Below, one piece after another: positions 21,790 to 31,497 of a stretch of DNA of 42,378 nucleotides. The notes below the pieces were generated by a model. That model ran no database searches and had not been told where the DNA came from. It saw nothing but the letters and a program-made list of their open reading frames with translations. Positions within the stretch are counted from its first letter, which is position 1; the number at the start of each line of letters is the position of its first letter. The stretch is from assembly GCA_037178675.1 (NCBI GenBank), contig JAYMGJ010000645.1:1-42378 (forward strand). The letters are read 5' to 3'. The position numbers were made by a program, and so were the translations under genes. This stretch comes from Scleroderma bovista (taxonomy: Eukaryota > Basidiomycota > Agaricomycetes > Boletales > Sclerodermataceae).

Positions 21790-23075
21790 GTCTTTTCCAT
21801 GGGTGTAAGGGTGCTGACCTGTAACAGGTTTACCCAGGGGCTTGACTATAGGGGTAGACTCTGGTGATGATGTGATGACATGTTCTACACCTTGTAAATA
21901 CCTGAATAAGACTTCATGCTATTGACTCAAATAGGTAGAGTGCTGGGAACAGCTGAGAACAGCTGCAAACAAAGTGTACAAAGGTTGTGGGGTTGACTAT
22001 AGGGGTAGACTCTGCTGATGATTTGATGGTTGTGTTCTGAACCTTGTAAACACCTGTACAAGCATTTGCACTATTGTACCAACTATGTAGAGCATTGAGA
22101 ACAGCTGCGAACAACTGCGAACAAAGTGTACAAAGGTTTTCAGGTCAACTATAGGGTATACTCTGCTGATGATTTGATAGTCATGTCTTTCACCTTGTAA
22201 ACATGTGTACCAGCCTTTATACTATTGTACAAACTAGGTAGAGTGTTGCAAACAGCTGCGAACAACTGCGAACAAAGTGTACAGAGTGTACAAAGGTTTT
22301 CAGGTCGACTATAGGGTATACTCTGCTGATGATTTGATAGTCATGTTTTGCACCTTGTAAACATGTGTACCAGCCTTTATACTATTGTACCAACTAGGTA
22401 GAGTGGTGCGAACAGCTGTGAACAACTGCGAACAAAGTGTACAAAGTGTACAAAGGTTTTCAGGTCAACTATAGGGTATACTCTACTGATGATTTGATAG
22501 TCATGTTTTGCACCTTGTAAACATGTGTACCAGCCTTTATACTATTGTACCAACTAGGTAGAGTGGTGCGAACAGCTGCGAACAACTGCGAACAAAGTGT
22601 ACAAAGTGTACAAAGGTTTTCAGGTCGATTATAGGGTATACTCTGCTGATGATTTGATAGTCATGTTTTGCACCTTGTAAACATGTGTACCAGCCTTTAT
22701 ACTATTGTACCAACTAGGTAGAGTGTTGCGAACAGCTGCGAACAACTGCGAACAAAGTGTACAAAGGTTTGCAGGTCAACTATAGGGTATACTCTCTGAT
22801 GATTTGATAGTCATGTTCTGCACCTTGTAAACACATGTACAAGCCTTTATACTATTGTACCAACTATGTAGAGTGTTGTGAACCATTGTGAACAAAGTGT
22901 ACAAAGGTTTGCAGGTTAACTATAGGGTATACTCTGCAGACAATTTGATGGATGTGTTCTGTGCCCTTTAAACATGTATACTAGCCTTTGTACTATTGTA
23001 CCAACTATGTAAAGTGTTGAGAACAGCTGTGAACAAAAGGTATTCAGTGCTATCCATCCTAGCTCTTTTGCTTTG
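21790..23075. repeat. About 160-bp tandem array inside the hAT element
   Basis: About eight units share CAGGTCRACTATAGGGTATA, CTCTGCTGATGATTTGATAG, TTTGCACCTTGTAAACATGT and CTGCGAACAACTGCGAACAA. Unit starts at 22141, 22301, 22461 and 22621 are exactly 160 bp apart; outer units are 140-151 bp and more diverged, as expected when unequal exchange homogenises the centre. Some units double the AAAGTGTAC word. The array ends at TATTCAGTGCTATCCAT, the same words that end the array at 38870-40125. Confidence 0.92.
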
Positions 23076-23225
23076 TTCTGTCATATTATCCCTGTCATTG
23101 GTTTTATGCTTGCATTGAAGGTCTTCCTATAAAGCCTGAGCCCTTTCTATGGGTCAAGAAATCCTTAAACATATTGATGCAAGCTAAAGTCCTAGACATG
23201 GTAACATCTACTCAAACAATGTGAA
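23076..23225. other. Transposase 3' flank within the hAT element
   Basis: A short AT-rich spacer between the tandem array and the transposase stop. It presumably carries the transcript 3' end; no gene is visible. Confidence 0.4.
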
Positions 23226-26200
23226 CTACATCATGATGATATCAGAAGAATCGCTCTGCATCAGCTCTTCATCACGCTGCAGTAATTCCTTGAAATCTTC
23301 AAGGGAAATATCTTCAACTTCGACACTGTTTGAATTCACCCTGGCACGATCAATGAGCATAGGGTTCCATGCATGCTTCATGACTTGAAGCTCCTCAAAG
23401 CGATCAGATCCAAGGCGTGAACGTCTCTTTGTTGCTATTTCAGCCCCAGCAGAAAACAAACGCTCACATGGAACAGAAGATGCTGGGACAGCACAAACAT
23501 CACGTGCAATGTGTGCAAGGGTAGGGTACATCTGTGCATGTTTCTGTTATTTACATTAGTACTACATTATGTGGGAACTTCAACATTACTTACAGCCCAC
23601 CAAGCAATCACGTCCATATCCTTTGAGACATCCTCAGCGATCACGCCAAGGTAACGACGTAGTTCTTCAGCCCAGCCTAGTGAATCATTCTTCTCACGTG
23701 TAGCTTTCTCCAGAAGTTCGCGGCGATGACGATCGAACATAGACTCCATTGTGGGAGTATCTGAGGGTGACACATGAGATACAGATGGTTTTGGTGCAGT
23801 GGACTGGGAGTGATCTTCTTGGATATCCTTCCAATATTCTCGCATAGTATTTTCAATGATCTTCAGTGCTTCATCATGCCAGTTCTTAGCATTGTGATTC
23901 CCTGCTGCATATTCTGCTTCCTGCTCATCTGCTCCACCCCAAGCCATCTTGATGTAGTCTAATTTGTAATAGGGATGGAGAACTGGGAAGATTAGCATGT
24001 GCTTATAAAATGATTGTTAGACTTACCAAGTGCTAGGATATATACCAGTTTGTCATCAAGCCTATTGTAGTACTTCCTGATCTTTGCAAGGCCACGTTCA
24101 ATGGCAGGATGGTATAGTTCATACTGTGGGTCCTCCTTCTTTTCCTCCCAGGTTGTTTGCAATTCTTCCAGGGCTGGGATAACACGCCAAAGAGTTGGGT
24201 GCTGTTCTGCTGAAAAGCAATGCTGAACCTTGTTAGCATCAGATATAACAGCCCACATATCCTTGACACGTCCCCAATCAGCAGGTGTGAGTGCAAATGC
24301 TGTCCAGGGGATATTCCTCTCAATATGGCTGTCCCTAGAGCCCCGGATGGTTGTGATGGGGCCAAATAATTCATCTGCAGAGCTGATAAATAGGTTTATG
24401 GGCTACAATACCAAATACTGTTATAATCCAGTCTTCATAGTATACAAATGACTTACCTGACGAAGGCTGTATGCACGTGAAAGCATTCCATCTGCTGTTC
24501 CCCATCGAATGTTGCTGTGAAGTGGAATAACAAGAGGAGTGTTGATACCACACTTGGCTTGAAGTGTCCGAAAGTATTCAACACGTTGACCTGTGCATTG
24601 AATCTATATGTCATATGAGAAATATTGAACAATTAATAGAATATAATTATCTCACCTTAATGGCCAATGTACGAATCACTGAAATCACATCCAGAGAGTT
24701 GCCAAGAATGCGATTGCCTGGGAGTGTGGGGTCATACTCCCAAATAGCAGTGGTGGTCTCAACATTTGCAATCTTGGTGATCATGGCCATGATGTCAGTG
24801 ACACCCAAATTGATGACATGTGCAAGGCAAAAAAGACGGTGGGTGAACGGGTTGAATGAGTAAATGTTCCGTCGATGGAAGAGTTGCTCGATGGTGTCAC
24901 ATGTGGTATCGTTGTTGCTGGCATTGTCAGCTGTGATGCAGAAGAGCTGAAATGACTTTCAAGTCAGAACTGAAAATATTGAAAATAGTATCTAGTTTGT
25001 ACCTTGCTTGATCCTGCAGAAACAAGCCCAACCCGCTCACAAAGCCCCACAAAGTAGCGACCAATGTTGTCTCCAGAGTGTGCACCCACAATCCCTCGAA
25101 ATGCGATGACTTTGGTTTGTAATGTCCATTTGGAGGACACACTGTTGATGTGAATCCAGTGTGCAGTGATTCCTAGAAAAGATGCTTTTGTTTGGTCTGC
25201 TGACCAAAGGTCAATTGATGTTGACACACGTCCAGTTGACATTGACTTCAGATGCTAGACTTAGTAAACAGTAATACACTGTAGTAAACTGAGCTCATTA
25301 CCTTAGTTTCTTCTTTCATTTTCTTGAGAAATGAAACAAACGAATTGTGAATGAAGGCAGTGATATCGTGAGTAGAGGGAAGGTCTGCCTTGGTAGCAGA
25401 AGGCCGCATCGATACAAGGCAATTCCGAAATGAGACCTTGTCAGCTACAGCAAGTGACTGCATCTCATCAGCCTATGATCTTGATACATTAATGCTGACT
25501 CACCTGATCATCACATACAACAAACTCTGCAATGGACTTCAAGACATCATCACGCGAGAATGCCCGTACTGCCACCTTCTTGAATTCTCTGTCAAGTGTC
25601 ATCTGCCCACTCATCACTTCTTTCTTCCTCTCTGCAACTATATTGCGTGGTATGGCATGTTCAATTTCTGAAATATTTGCAGCTTCACAACGTGCTTTGT
25701 ATTCTTTGTAGTGGGTGCGGATGTGTCGACGGCATGTGGAGTTGCCACCTGTGTAGAATGCCTTGCGCTTCCCATGCTTCTCCATCAGTTGCTCATCAGC
25801 TCTGTGTTGCCATAAGTGCCCAATCATATCCTAGCTGTGATGAATACTCACTTGCAGATATTACACCAGCGGCCTACAAGCTCCTCAACTGTATGATCAT
25901 CCTTCACAAACTTCACTGTCATCCTATCGGAAAAAATGGTGAGCAAATCCTTTGCCTCTGCCTTCTTCGTTGGTTTCATTGCTGGTACTTCAGCACGATG
26001 TTGATCCTGCAAATCATCCTATCATATCGACTGAGCTGATCAAGACCAATGATCATGCCAATACACACCTCGTCATTATCATCACCCCTGTTGCTTTCAT
26101 GTTCCTTATCAATCAACTCAGCCTCCTCACTTTCATGGCCTGTTTCATCAGTTGAAGGGCTCCTATGGCGCTGGTGTTTCCTCTTCCGTTGATGTTTCTT

Positions 26201-26413
26201 TGAGGTACTTGCAACCCCTTCCTCTCCATCATCCTCTTCTGACCCACAGTCACTAGTATTGTCTGAATGAGTCTTCTGTTTCTGTGTTTTTGGAGAAGCT
26301 TTGGACTTTGGTGCCCGTGAACGAACACTTGTTTTTTTCGCTTTCTGACTTCCTCCTTCATGTGCCTTTGCACTAGGTGCCTTTTTCCGTGATGACTTTC
26401 GAGGCTCTGCCAT
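23226..26413 (-). CDS. hAT-family transposase, multi-exon, apparently intact
   Basis: The start at 26413 begins MAEPRKSSRKKAP, a Lys/Ser-rich nuclear-type N-terminus. Exon 1 (26413-26069) and exon 2 (26006-25852) join in frame, then a roughly 50-nt intron completes a BED-type zinc finger (RWCNICK ... GGNSTCRRHIRTHY). Next come LAVADKVSFRNCLVSMRP, an RNase H-like core with SIDLWSADQ and LFCITADNASNNDTT, and HRLFCLAHVINLG. The last exons (23998-23567 and 23531-23226) carry the hAT dimerisation signature SSVPCERLFSAGAEIATKRR. Introns are short and I could follow the frame through the junctions I tried, seeing no internal stop. The enzyme would cut and paste elements with the ends at 21379 and 26731, and probably also mobilise the derivative at 38402. 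Exon edges in the middle are approximate. Confidence 0.88.
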
Positions 26414-26499
26414 ATCAGTGGATGGGAGAAGGTGAAGAGAGGTTTTTGTAGAGACACTGTTATATTACTGTCAAATGTGGAATACATGCACCATTGGTG

Positions 26500-26731
26500 T
26501 GGTCTATTAGGTATTTGATCGGTCCTTTGTTCGGTTCTTCATCAAGTTTGGACTGGTTCCCAAAAAGACCGGTCCAAACCGGTCCAAACAACATGTAGGG
26601 ACCGATGGGGACCGGTCCTTGATGGTCCAGTCTCAGTCCTTGCAAAATTGAAAAAGTCTAGGACCAGTCCTGGTCCTGGTCCTACCTAAATTAGGGCCAA
26701 GGACCGGACCAGACCGGACCTTAAAACACTA
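26500..26731. repeat. Right terminal inverted repeat and subterminal repeats of the hAT element
   Basis: Many variants of GGACCGGTCC and GGTCCAAACCGGTCC lie between the transposase start and the terminus at 26731, mirroring the left end. The transposase start is less than 90 bp from this block, so it probably doubles as the promoter region. Confidence 0.8.
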
Positions 26732-29235
26732 TTCTCTGGTACGGGAAGCTGTTTCAGCAGCCCGTAGGGTCTATGGCACGGTGTCTTAGCTCTTGCGCAA
26801 GAAGTACAGGACCGGACGTAGTCTTTGACGAAGGTCCGGAGACCAGGCCAGGTATACTCATGCCGGATTAGTTCTAGAGTCCGGTTTTGCCCAAAGTGAC
26901 CAGCGAGTGGGTGATCGTGTCGATACCGGAGAACCCGGAGACGGAGGTCATCCAAGTCCGGTACATATATACGACCGTCTAGTCGAAGGAAACCAGCCTC
27001 GTCGGTGGACCAGCGAGAGTCCGGTGGATCTGCGAGGTGGACCTGGGCAATGGGATCAGAGGGTAGTGCAGAGAGGATGTCGCTGTGGAGTGTTTCCACG
27101 TCCATGATTGCGACTGCACGGAGGACCGGAAACTCTAGATAAGTAGCGTGAAGAGAATTAGAGAGTTGTTCTTGAGTGAACACCGGCCTAAGGTTTTGGG
27201 GATTAACCCGGGCATAGCCACTATCCCCCTCTTTGGGGTAGACGTCCCATCGTCTAGTGAGAGCGTCCGGCTTGGCACCGAGTTTTCCGGGGCGGAAACG
27301 AATGACAAGATTAAATTGAGAGAGAAATTCAGACCACCGGGCTTGCCGGCGGGACAGTACTTTTGAGGTGGAGAAGTACTTGAGGTTTTTGTGGTCCGTG
27401 ACGACATCTATAGGGGAGGCGGAGCCTTCGAGGTAATGGCGCCAGTTCCGGAAAGCTTCGAAAATAGCAAGTAGTTCCTTATCGTGGGTGTCGTAGTTTA
27501 ACTCCGGAGCAGTCAAGGTCCGGGAGTAGTATGCGACCGGACGAATCTCTCCGTCGGCGCAGGTGATAGACAAGATGCCAGCGACGGCGTAGTCGGAGGC
27601 GTCGGTTTCCACGATGATAGGGGTATCTGGAATGAAGTGGGTGAGGATAGGCGCAGTGGTGAAGGCATGCTTCAGCGCGTTGAAGGAGCGTCGACAGTCG
27701 TCGGAGAAGTTCCAAGGAGCGTCTTTCTGGGTGAGCTGGGTAAGAGGGACCACGATGTCGGAGTAGTTGAATATGAACCGGCAGTAGAAATTGGCAAAGC
27801 CCAAGAAGGACTGGATGTCCTTTACCTTTCGAGGTTCAGGCCAGTCGGAGATGGTTTGGATCTTGTCCGGAGACATAGTCAAACCGTCCGGAGAGAGGCG
27901 ATAGCCAAGGTACTCTACCGAGTCCGAGTGGAACTCACATTTCTCCGGTTTGGCGAAGAGGCCATGCAACCGGAGTCGGCGGAGAACTTCCCGGACGTGC
28001 TGCTGGTGGGACTCCATATCCTCGGAGTAGATGAGGATGTCATTGAGGTACACGACGACGCAGACATCCAGCATGTCAGCGAAGATGGTGTTGACAAAGC
28101 GCTGGAAGGCTGCAGGGGCATTAGTGAGGCCAAAGGGCATTACTAACCACTCGTAAGACCCATAGCGCGTACGGAAGGCGGTCTTCCACTCATTGCCCGG
28201 AGCAATCCAGACTAGATGGTACGCGTGCCGGAGGTCGATCTTCGAGTAGATCTTAGCATGGCTTGGGGAGTCTAGTAGGTCAGAGATTAGGGGGAGTGGA
28301 TAGCGATCCTTTTTGGTGATTTTGTTTAGGCCTCGGAAGTCAACGCAGAGGTGGAGTGAGCCATCCTTCTTTTTTACAAAGAGGACCGGAGCAGCGTGGG
28401 AGGAAGCGGTAGGACGGATGAAACCTGTATTAAGATTCTCGTCGATGAAGGTCCGGAGAGCAGAGAGCTCAACCGGAGACAGTGAGTAGAGAGTTCCCAG
28501 AGGAGGGGAGGTACCTTCTTCAAGGTTGATCTTCAAGTCGTAGTCGCGATGCGGGGGAAGTTCAGAGGCCTTCGCCTTACTGAACACATCCGCATAATCG
28601 CGATACTCCGGAGGGACGATGTCCAAGTCCGGCGGAGTAGAGGCAGAGGAAGAACGAGCCTTTGCTGTGTCAGAAGGACGCAGCTGAAGTTGGTATTTGG
28701 TGGATCCTTCTAATTTGCACACACGCACGAATGCGGCTGCATTAATCAGAGAGATGTGGGGAGGGGTGCAAACCGGAGTGTCGACAGATGGCGCGAGGCC
28801 GGGGTCAGATTGGCCGGAGGGGCCGGAGACAGGGTTACCAGACTGAACCGGAGAGGGAGTCGATGGGGGCGCTAGCAAACTTGGTGCAAGGGTCCGGAAA
28901 GTTAAACTGCTCAGTACCCAGTCAATCAACGGATTGTAGCGGGTGAGCCAGTTATGTCCAAGGACAATCGAGCATTCAGAATCTAACGGAGCGAGGTAAA
29001 AAGTCATAGGGGTGACATCACCGGATGCGGGGAATTTCACTGATAAATCGACGGCTTGAGTAATTACAAAATTGGAGGTACCGTCGAATAGCCGGAGAGT
29101 AATCGGAGTAACGGAGTAAGTGGAGATATTGTTTTTGTGCGCGAATTGTACATCTACAAAGCAATGCGTGGACCCGGAGTCCACAAGTGTGCGGGTTTTA
29201 GGTAAGTCAAATGATAAGAGGATAACATGTGGCAT
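26732..29235 (-). pseudogene. pol: Gypsy-2 pol, truncated and with a mutated RT active site
   Basis: About 834 codons of the frame are element sequence: protease (RTLVDSGSTHCFVD), reverse transcriptase (HLCVDFRGLNKITKKDRYPL; YSKIDLRHAYHLVWIAPGNE), RNase H (PIIVETDASDYAVAGILSI), and the HHCC integrase head ending at LLKQLPVPE. The final codons before 26686 come from the hAT end, not from pol. The RT catalytic box reads VVYLND instead of the usual YLDD or YVDD: AAT replaces GAT at about 28035-28040, a CpG to CpA-type change that removes a metal-binding Asp. With no integrase core and a dead RT it cannot act on its own. Confidence 0.9.
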
Positions 29236-29339
29236 GAGGGAATTAGGGTCATAAAGAGTGGACGCATTGAGGCGGGCCTCCTTGGGTGCACTTCCGGAGT
29301 CAACACAGCTTGCCGGTTGTGCGGAGGGCCGGGAGCTGC

Positions 29340-30787
29340 TTACTCTTTTTTTGACTCGGAGTTGGCACCCGAGTTAGTAGAGTCCGTCTTACTGGACTCA
29401 GCAGCGATGGCCGCAGCGCGAGCCTTGGCCTTTTTGGTCTTCTTAGGACAGTTGTCCGCGAAATGACCGGTACCTCCGCAGAACATGCAGAGGTTATTGT
29501 CTAGTCGCCGCTTTCGCTCATCGGTGGTGAGCTTTCCATCCTTACCAAGCTTGTTGGTGAGGTCCGGTCTGGTGGAACCGGAAGAGGATGGATTGCTGGT
29601 CGTTTTGGACGACCCAGCAGTGGCGGAGCTAGAGGCATTGCCGGACTTGGATTTCTCCTTGCCGGACTTGGGTGAGTTGCCTCCGGAGTCGGAGGTCTTA
29701 GCTGGGGACGAGGTGGACTGACTCTTTGTGGTACAAGCAATCTCGTCTTTGCGCTCCCAGTAACGCGTGTCGATCTCCTGGCATAGTGCCTGGAGTCCAT
29801 GGAGAGTCAGGGGCTTGCCGACTCGAGCAATCTCGTCTTTCAGACGATCCGGAAGTCCGGAGTAGAACAGGCGGCGAAGCGCGCCATCTCCGTAGTCCTG
29901 GACCTGGGAGGCGAGTCGGTTGAAGTCCACAATATACCGCGTAACGCGGTGTGCGTCCTTCATCCGGAGATGCTCAAGCTGATGTTCAGCATCAGTGATG
30001 GGGTCGTGAGGTCCAAAGGTGTTCTGGAGCTCAGCAACAAAGTGGACCCAACTGTCCATCCAGAGTGGACGGTCAGCCGGATCGCCGGAGTGCAGTAGGT
30101 CCGGTTCGAACCATTCTAGGGTCATCCCTTTTAGATATGATTGGGCGAAAGTTACCTTTGCCCTATCAAGGCGGAATGCCTTGGCTCGATCCTGGAAACA
30201 GAGCTCACACTGGACCAAGAAGGTCCTGAGCTTTTGGGATCCGTACCGTCGAAGGTGTCTGGTTCGCGGACCTTGGCACAGGAGGAAGAGGAGTCGTTGG
30301 TCCGGCGGGAGGAGCGGGAGAGGTGATTGACGGTGACTGCTAGGTTTTGGAAAACAGCTAGACCAGGGTCTAGCTCGTCCATGGCGTCGACGAAGTCATC
30401 ATCATCGTCATCATCGTTGTCGCCATCTCCGGGGTCATCCGGATCACCTCCGGGTCCGTCCTCAGGGCCAAACCACTGGTGTCGGGCAGGTTCGCGACGT
30501 TCCGGAGTGGGGTCGCGACGGTAAGGGAATCGATCACCAGAAACGGATTCGTGGTGACCTAAGTCTGCAGAACCACGAAGGCTCTGAGACGCAGCATCTC
30601 GACACGGAGTCAAAGGCGCTGTAGGGTTTCGAGCTGTAAAGCTCCGGAATTGGCTAACTGAAGCCGGAGGTTGCCTGCGGTTAGACAGGGCTTGATGAGC
30701 AGCAGAGAGGTGGAGGTCGTCTACTGCACCTGCTTCTTCAGCAAGTGCTGCAGCGGTACAAGCACGAGAGCGCGTAGTCATAGTCAT
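29340..30787 (-). pseudogene. gag: Gypsy-2 gag with one frameshift
   Basis: The first frame (30787-30152) starts MTMTTRSRACTAAALAEEAG, has an acidic tract of Asp, and runs to FDGTDPK. There the frame should continue into KLRTF-like sequence but continues only in the next frame (30218-29340: VQCELCFQDRAKAFRLDRAK). One base seems missing from an A-run near 30232-30236. The second part has a zinc knuckle CMFCGGTGHFADNC near its end and a Ser/Lys-rich linker. Gag would package the RNA; the frameshift disables this copy unless it is recoded. Confidence 0.85.
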
Positions 30788-30856
30788 AAGAAATAGAAGC
30801 TAGTTTGCGTACGGGGTATGGAACAGTGAACCCACACAAGTGTGAGTCTGAAATAC

Positions 30857-31497
30857 TGTCAAGTCTGGGTCTACTCCGGTAGGGGGTCCGGTCAAGTCCG
30901 GACGAGCGTGGACGAAGGAAGAGGGCAGAGGGCTGGACGAGGGATTAGTCTGGCCGGAGTTGGTGACCGCTTGGATTCAACGACTAAGGATAACGAGCGT
31001 TGATCCCTTGCGTAGGTTCCGGTCAAGAAGGGGAGACAGAGACAGAGACAGAGACAGGCAAGATCAGGAGTAGAGACTATGGTTGATTTCAGACTGAGGT
31101 CTACAAGGTAAACTAGAGGGTACTTATACTAAGTAGAAACTAGGGTCGAGTACATACGGTGACAAGTAAACAACCTAATAGCGGACAAGGGATGACCGGA
31201 GTTAGGACTAGGTCAGGTCCGGTGAAAATAAAGTCAGGACCGGGTAAAATAAATCAGGTCCGGTGAAAAAGCTACAAGGTATAGGATATATCGAGTTCAC
31301 GGAGAACTCACGTCAAGGCAGGGTAGATGGCGAGGTGTAGTAAGAGCGAATGGAGTATAGACCAAGGGTCGTAGTTAGCGGAAGGTTATCTGCATGAGCG
31401 CGACCGGAGTAGGAGACGAGCGACCGGAGTAGAGCTGTAGAGCTGCGATGCGACCGGAGTGACCGGATAAGGCCCGGAGTTGGGCATGGTCGTAACA
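30857..31497 (-). repeat. 5' LTR of Gypsy-2, 641 bp
   Basis: TG...CA ends (TGTCAAGTCT at left, GGTCGTAACA at right, plus orientation). The left 442 bp match the start of the partial LTR at 41937-42378. It contains a TATAAGTA box on the minus strand (31121-31130), a (GAGACA)4 microsatellite at 31033-31056, three TCMGGWCCGG-like repeats at 31212-31266, and several GACCGGAGT repeats near its minus-strand start. Confidence 0.9.

Larger units (their letters stand above)
21379..26731 (-). mobile_element. hAT DNA transposon, complete-looking, 5,353 bp
   Basis: The left end reads TAGTGTTTAAAGGTCCGGTC and the right end, reverse-complemented, TAGTGTTTTAAGGTCCGGTC, a near-perfect terminal inverted repeat. 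Both ends carry dense GGTCC/GGACC subterminal repeats. Between them a multi-exon hAT transposase runs on the minus strand, and a 160-bp tandem array lies between the transposase 3' end and the left terminus. No 8-bp target-site duplication is present: the flanks are GCGAGATG (left, RecQ codons) and TTCTCTGG (right, Gypsy-2 codons). A shorter relative at 38402-40497 has the same ends and does have a duplication, which confirms the terminus definition. Confidence 0.93.
26732..31497 (-). mobile_element. Gypsy-2 retrotransposon, 3' part missing at the hAT junction
   Basis: On the minus strand: LTR 31497-30857, gag 30787-29340, pol 29235-26732. Pol stops right after the integrase zinc-binding head; the integrase core, the rest of the element and the 3' LTR are absent because the hAT right end abuts it. 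It is a different family from Gypsy-1 (different gag, VDSGSTHCFVD protease, no shared LTR). The right LTR end abuts Copia coding sequence at 31498. Confidence 0.9.

Noticed and set aside
25802..25851. A 21-nt intron in the hAT transposase ending at CACAGCTAG
   Set aside because: Too short and breaks the frame; the acceptor at ACACAG about 50 nt downstream of the donor restores the BED finger frame.
21371..26739. A shifted target-site duplication for the large hAT element
   Set aside because: Moving the boundary a few bases either way gives no 8-bp match, and the small copy fixes the terminus at TAGTG.
27637..28146. 169-codon plus-strand frame
   Set aside because: Antisense to the Gypsy-2 reverse transcriptase, a shadow of its biased codon use.
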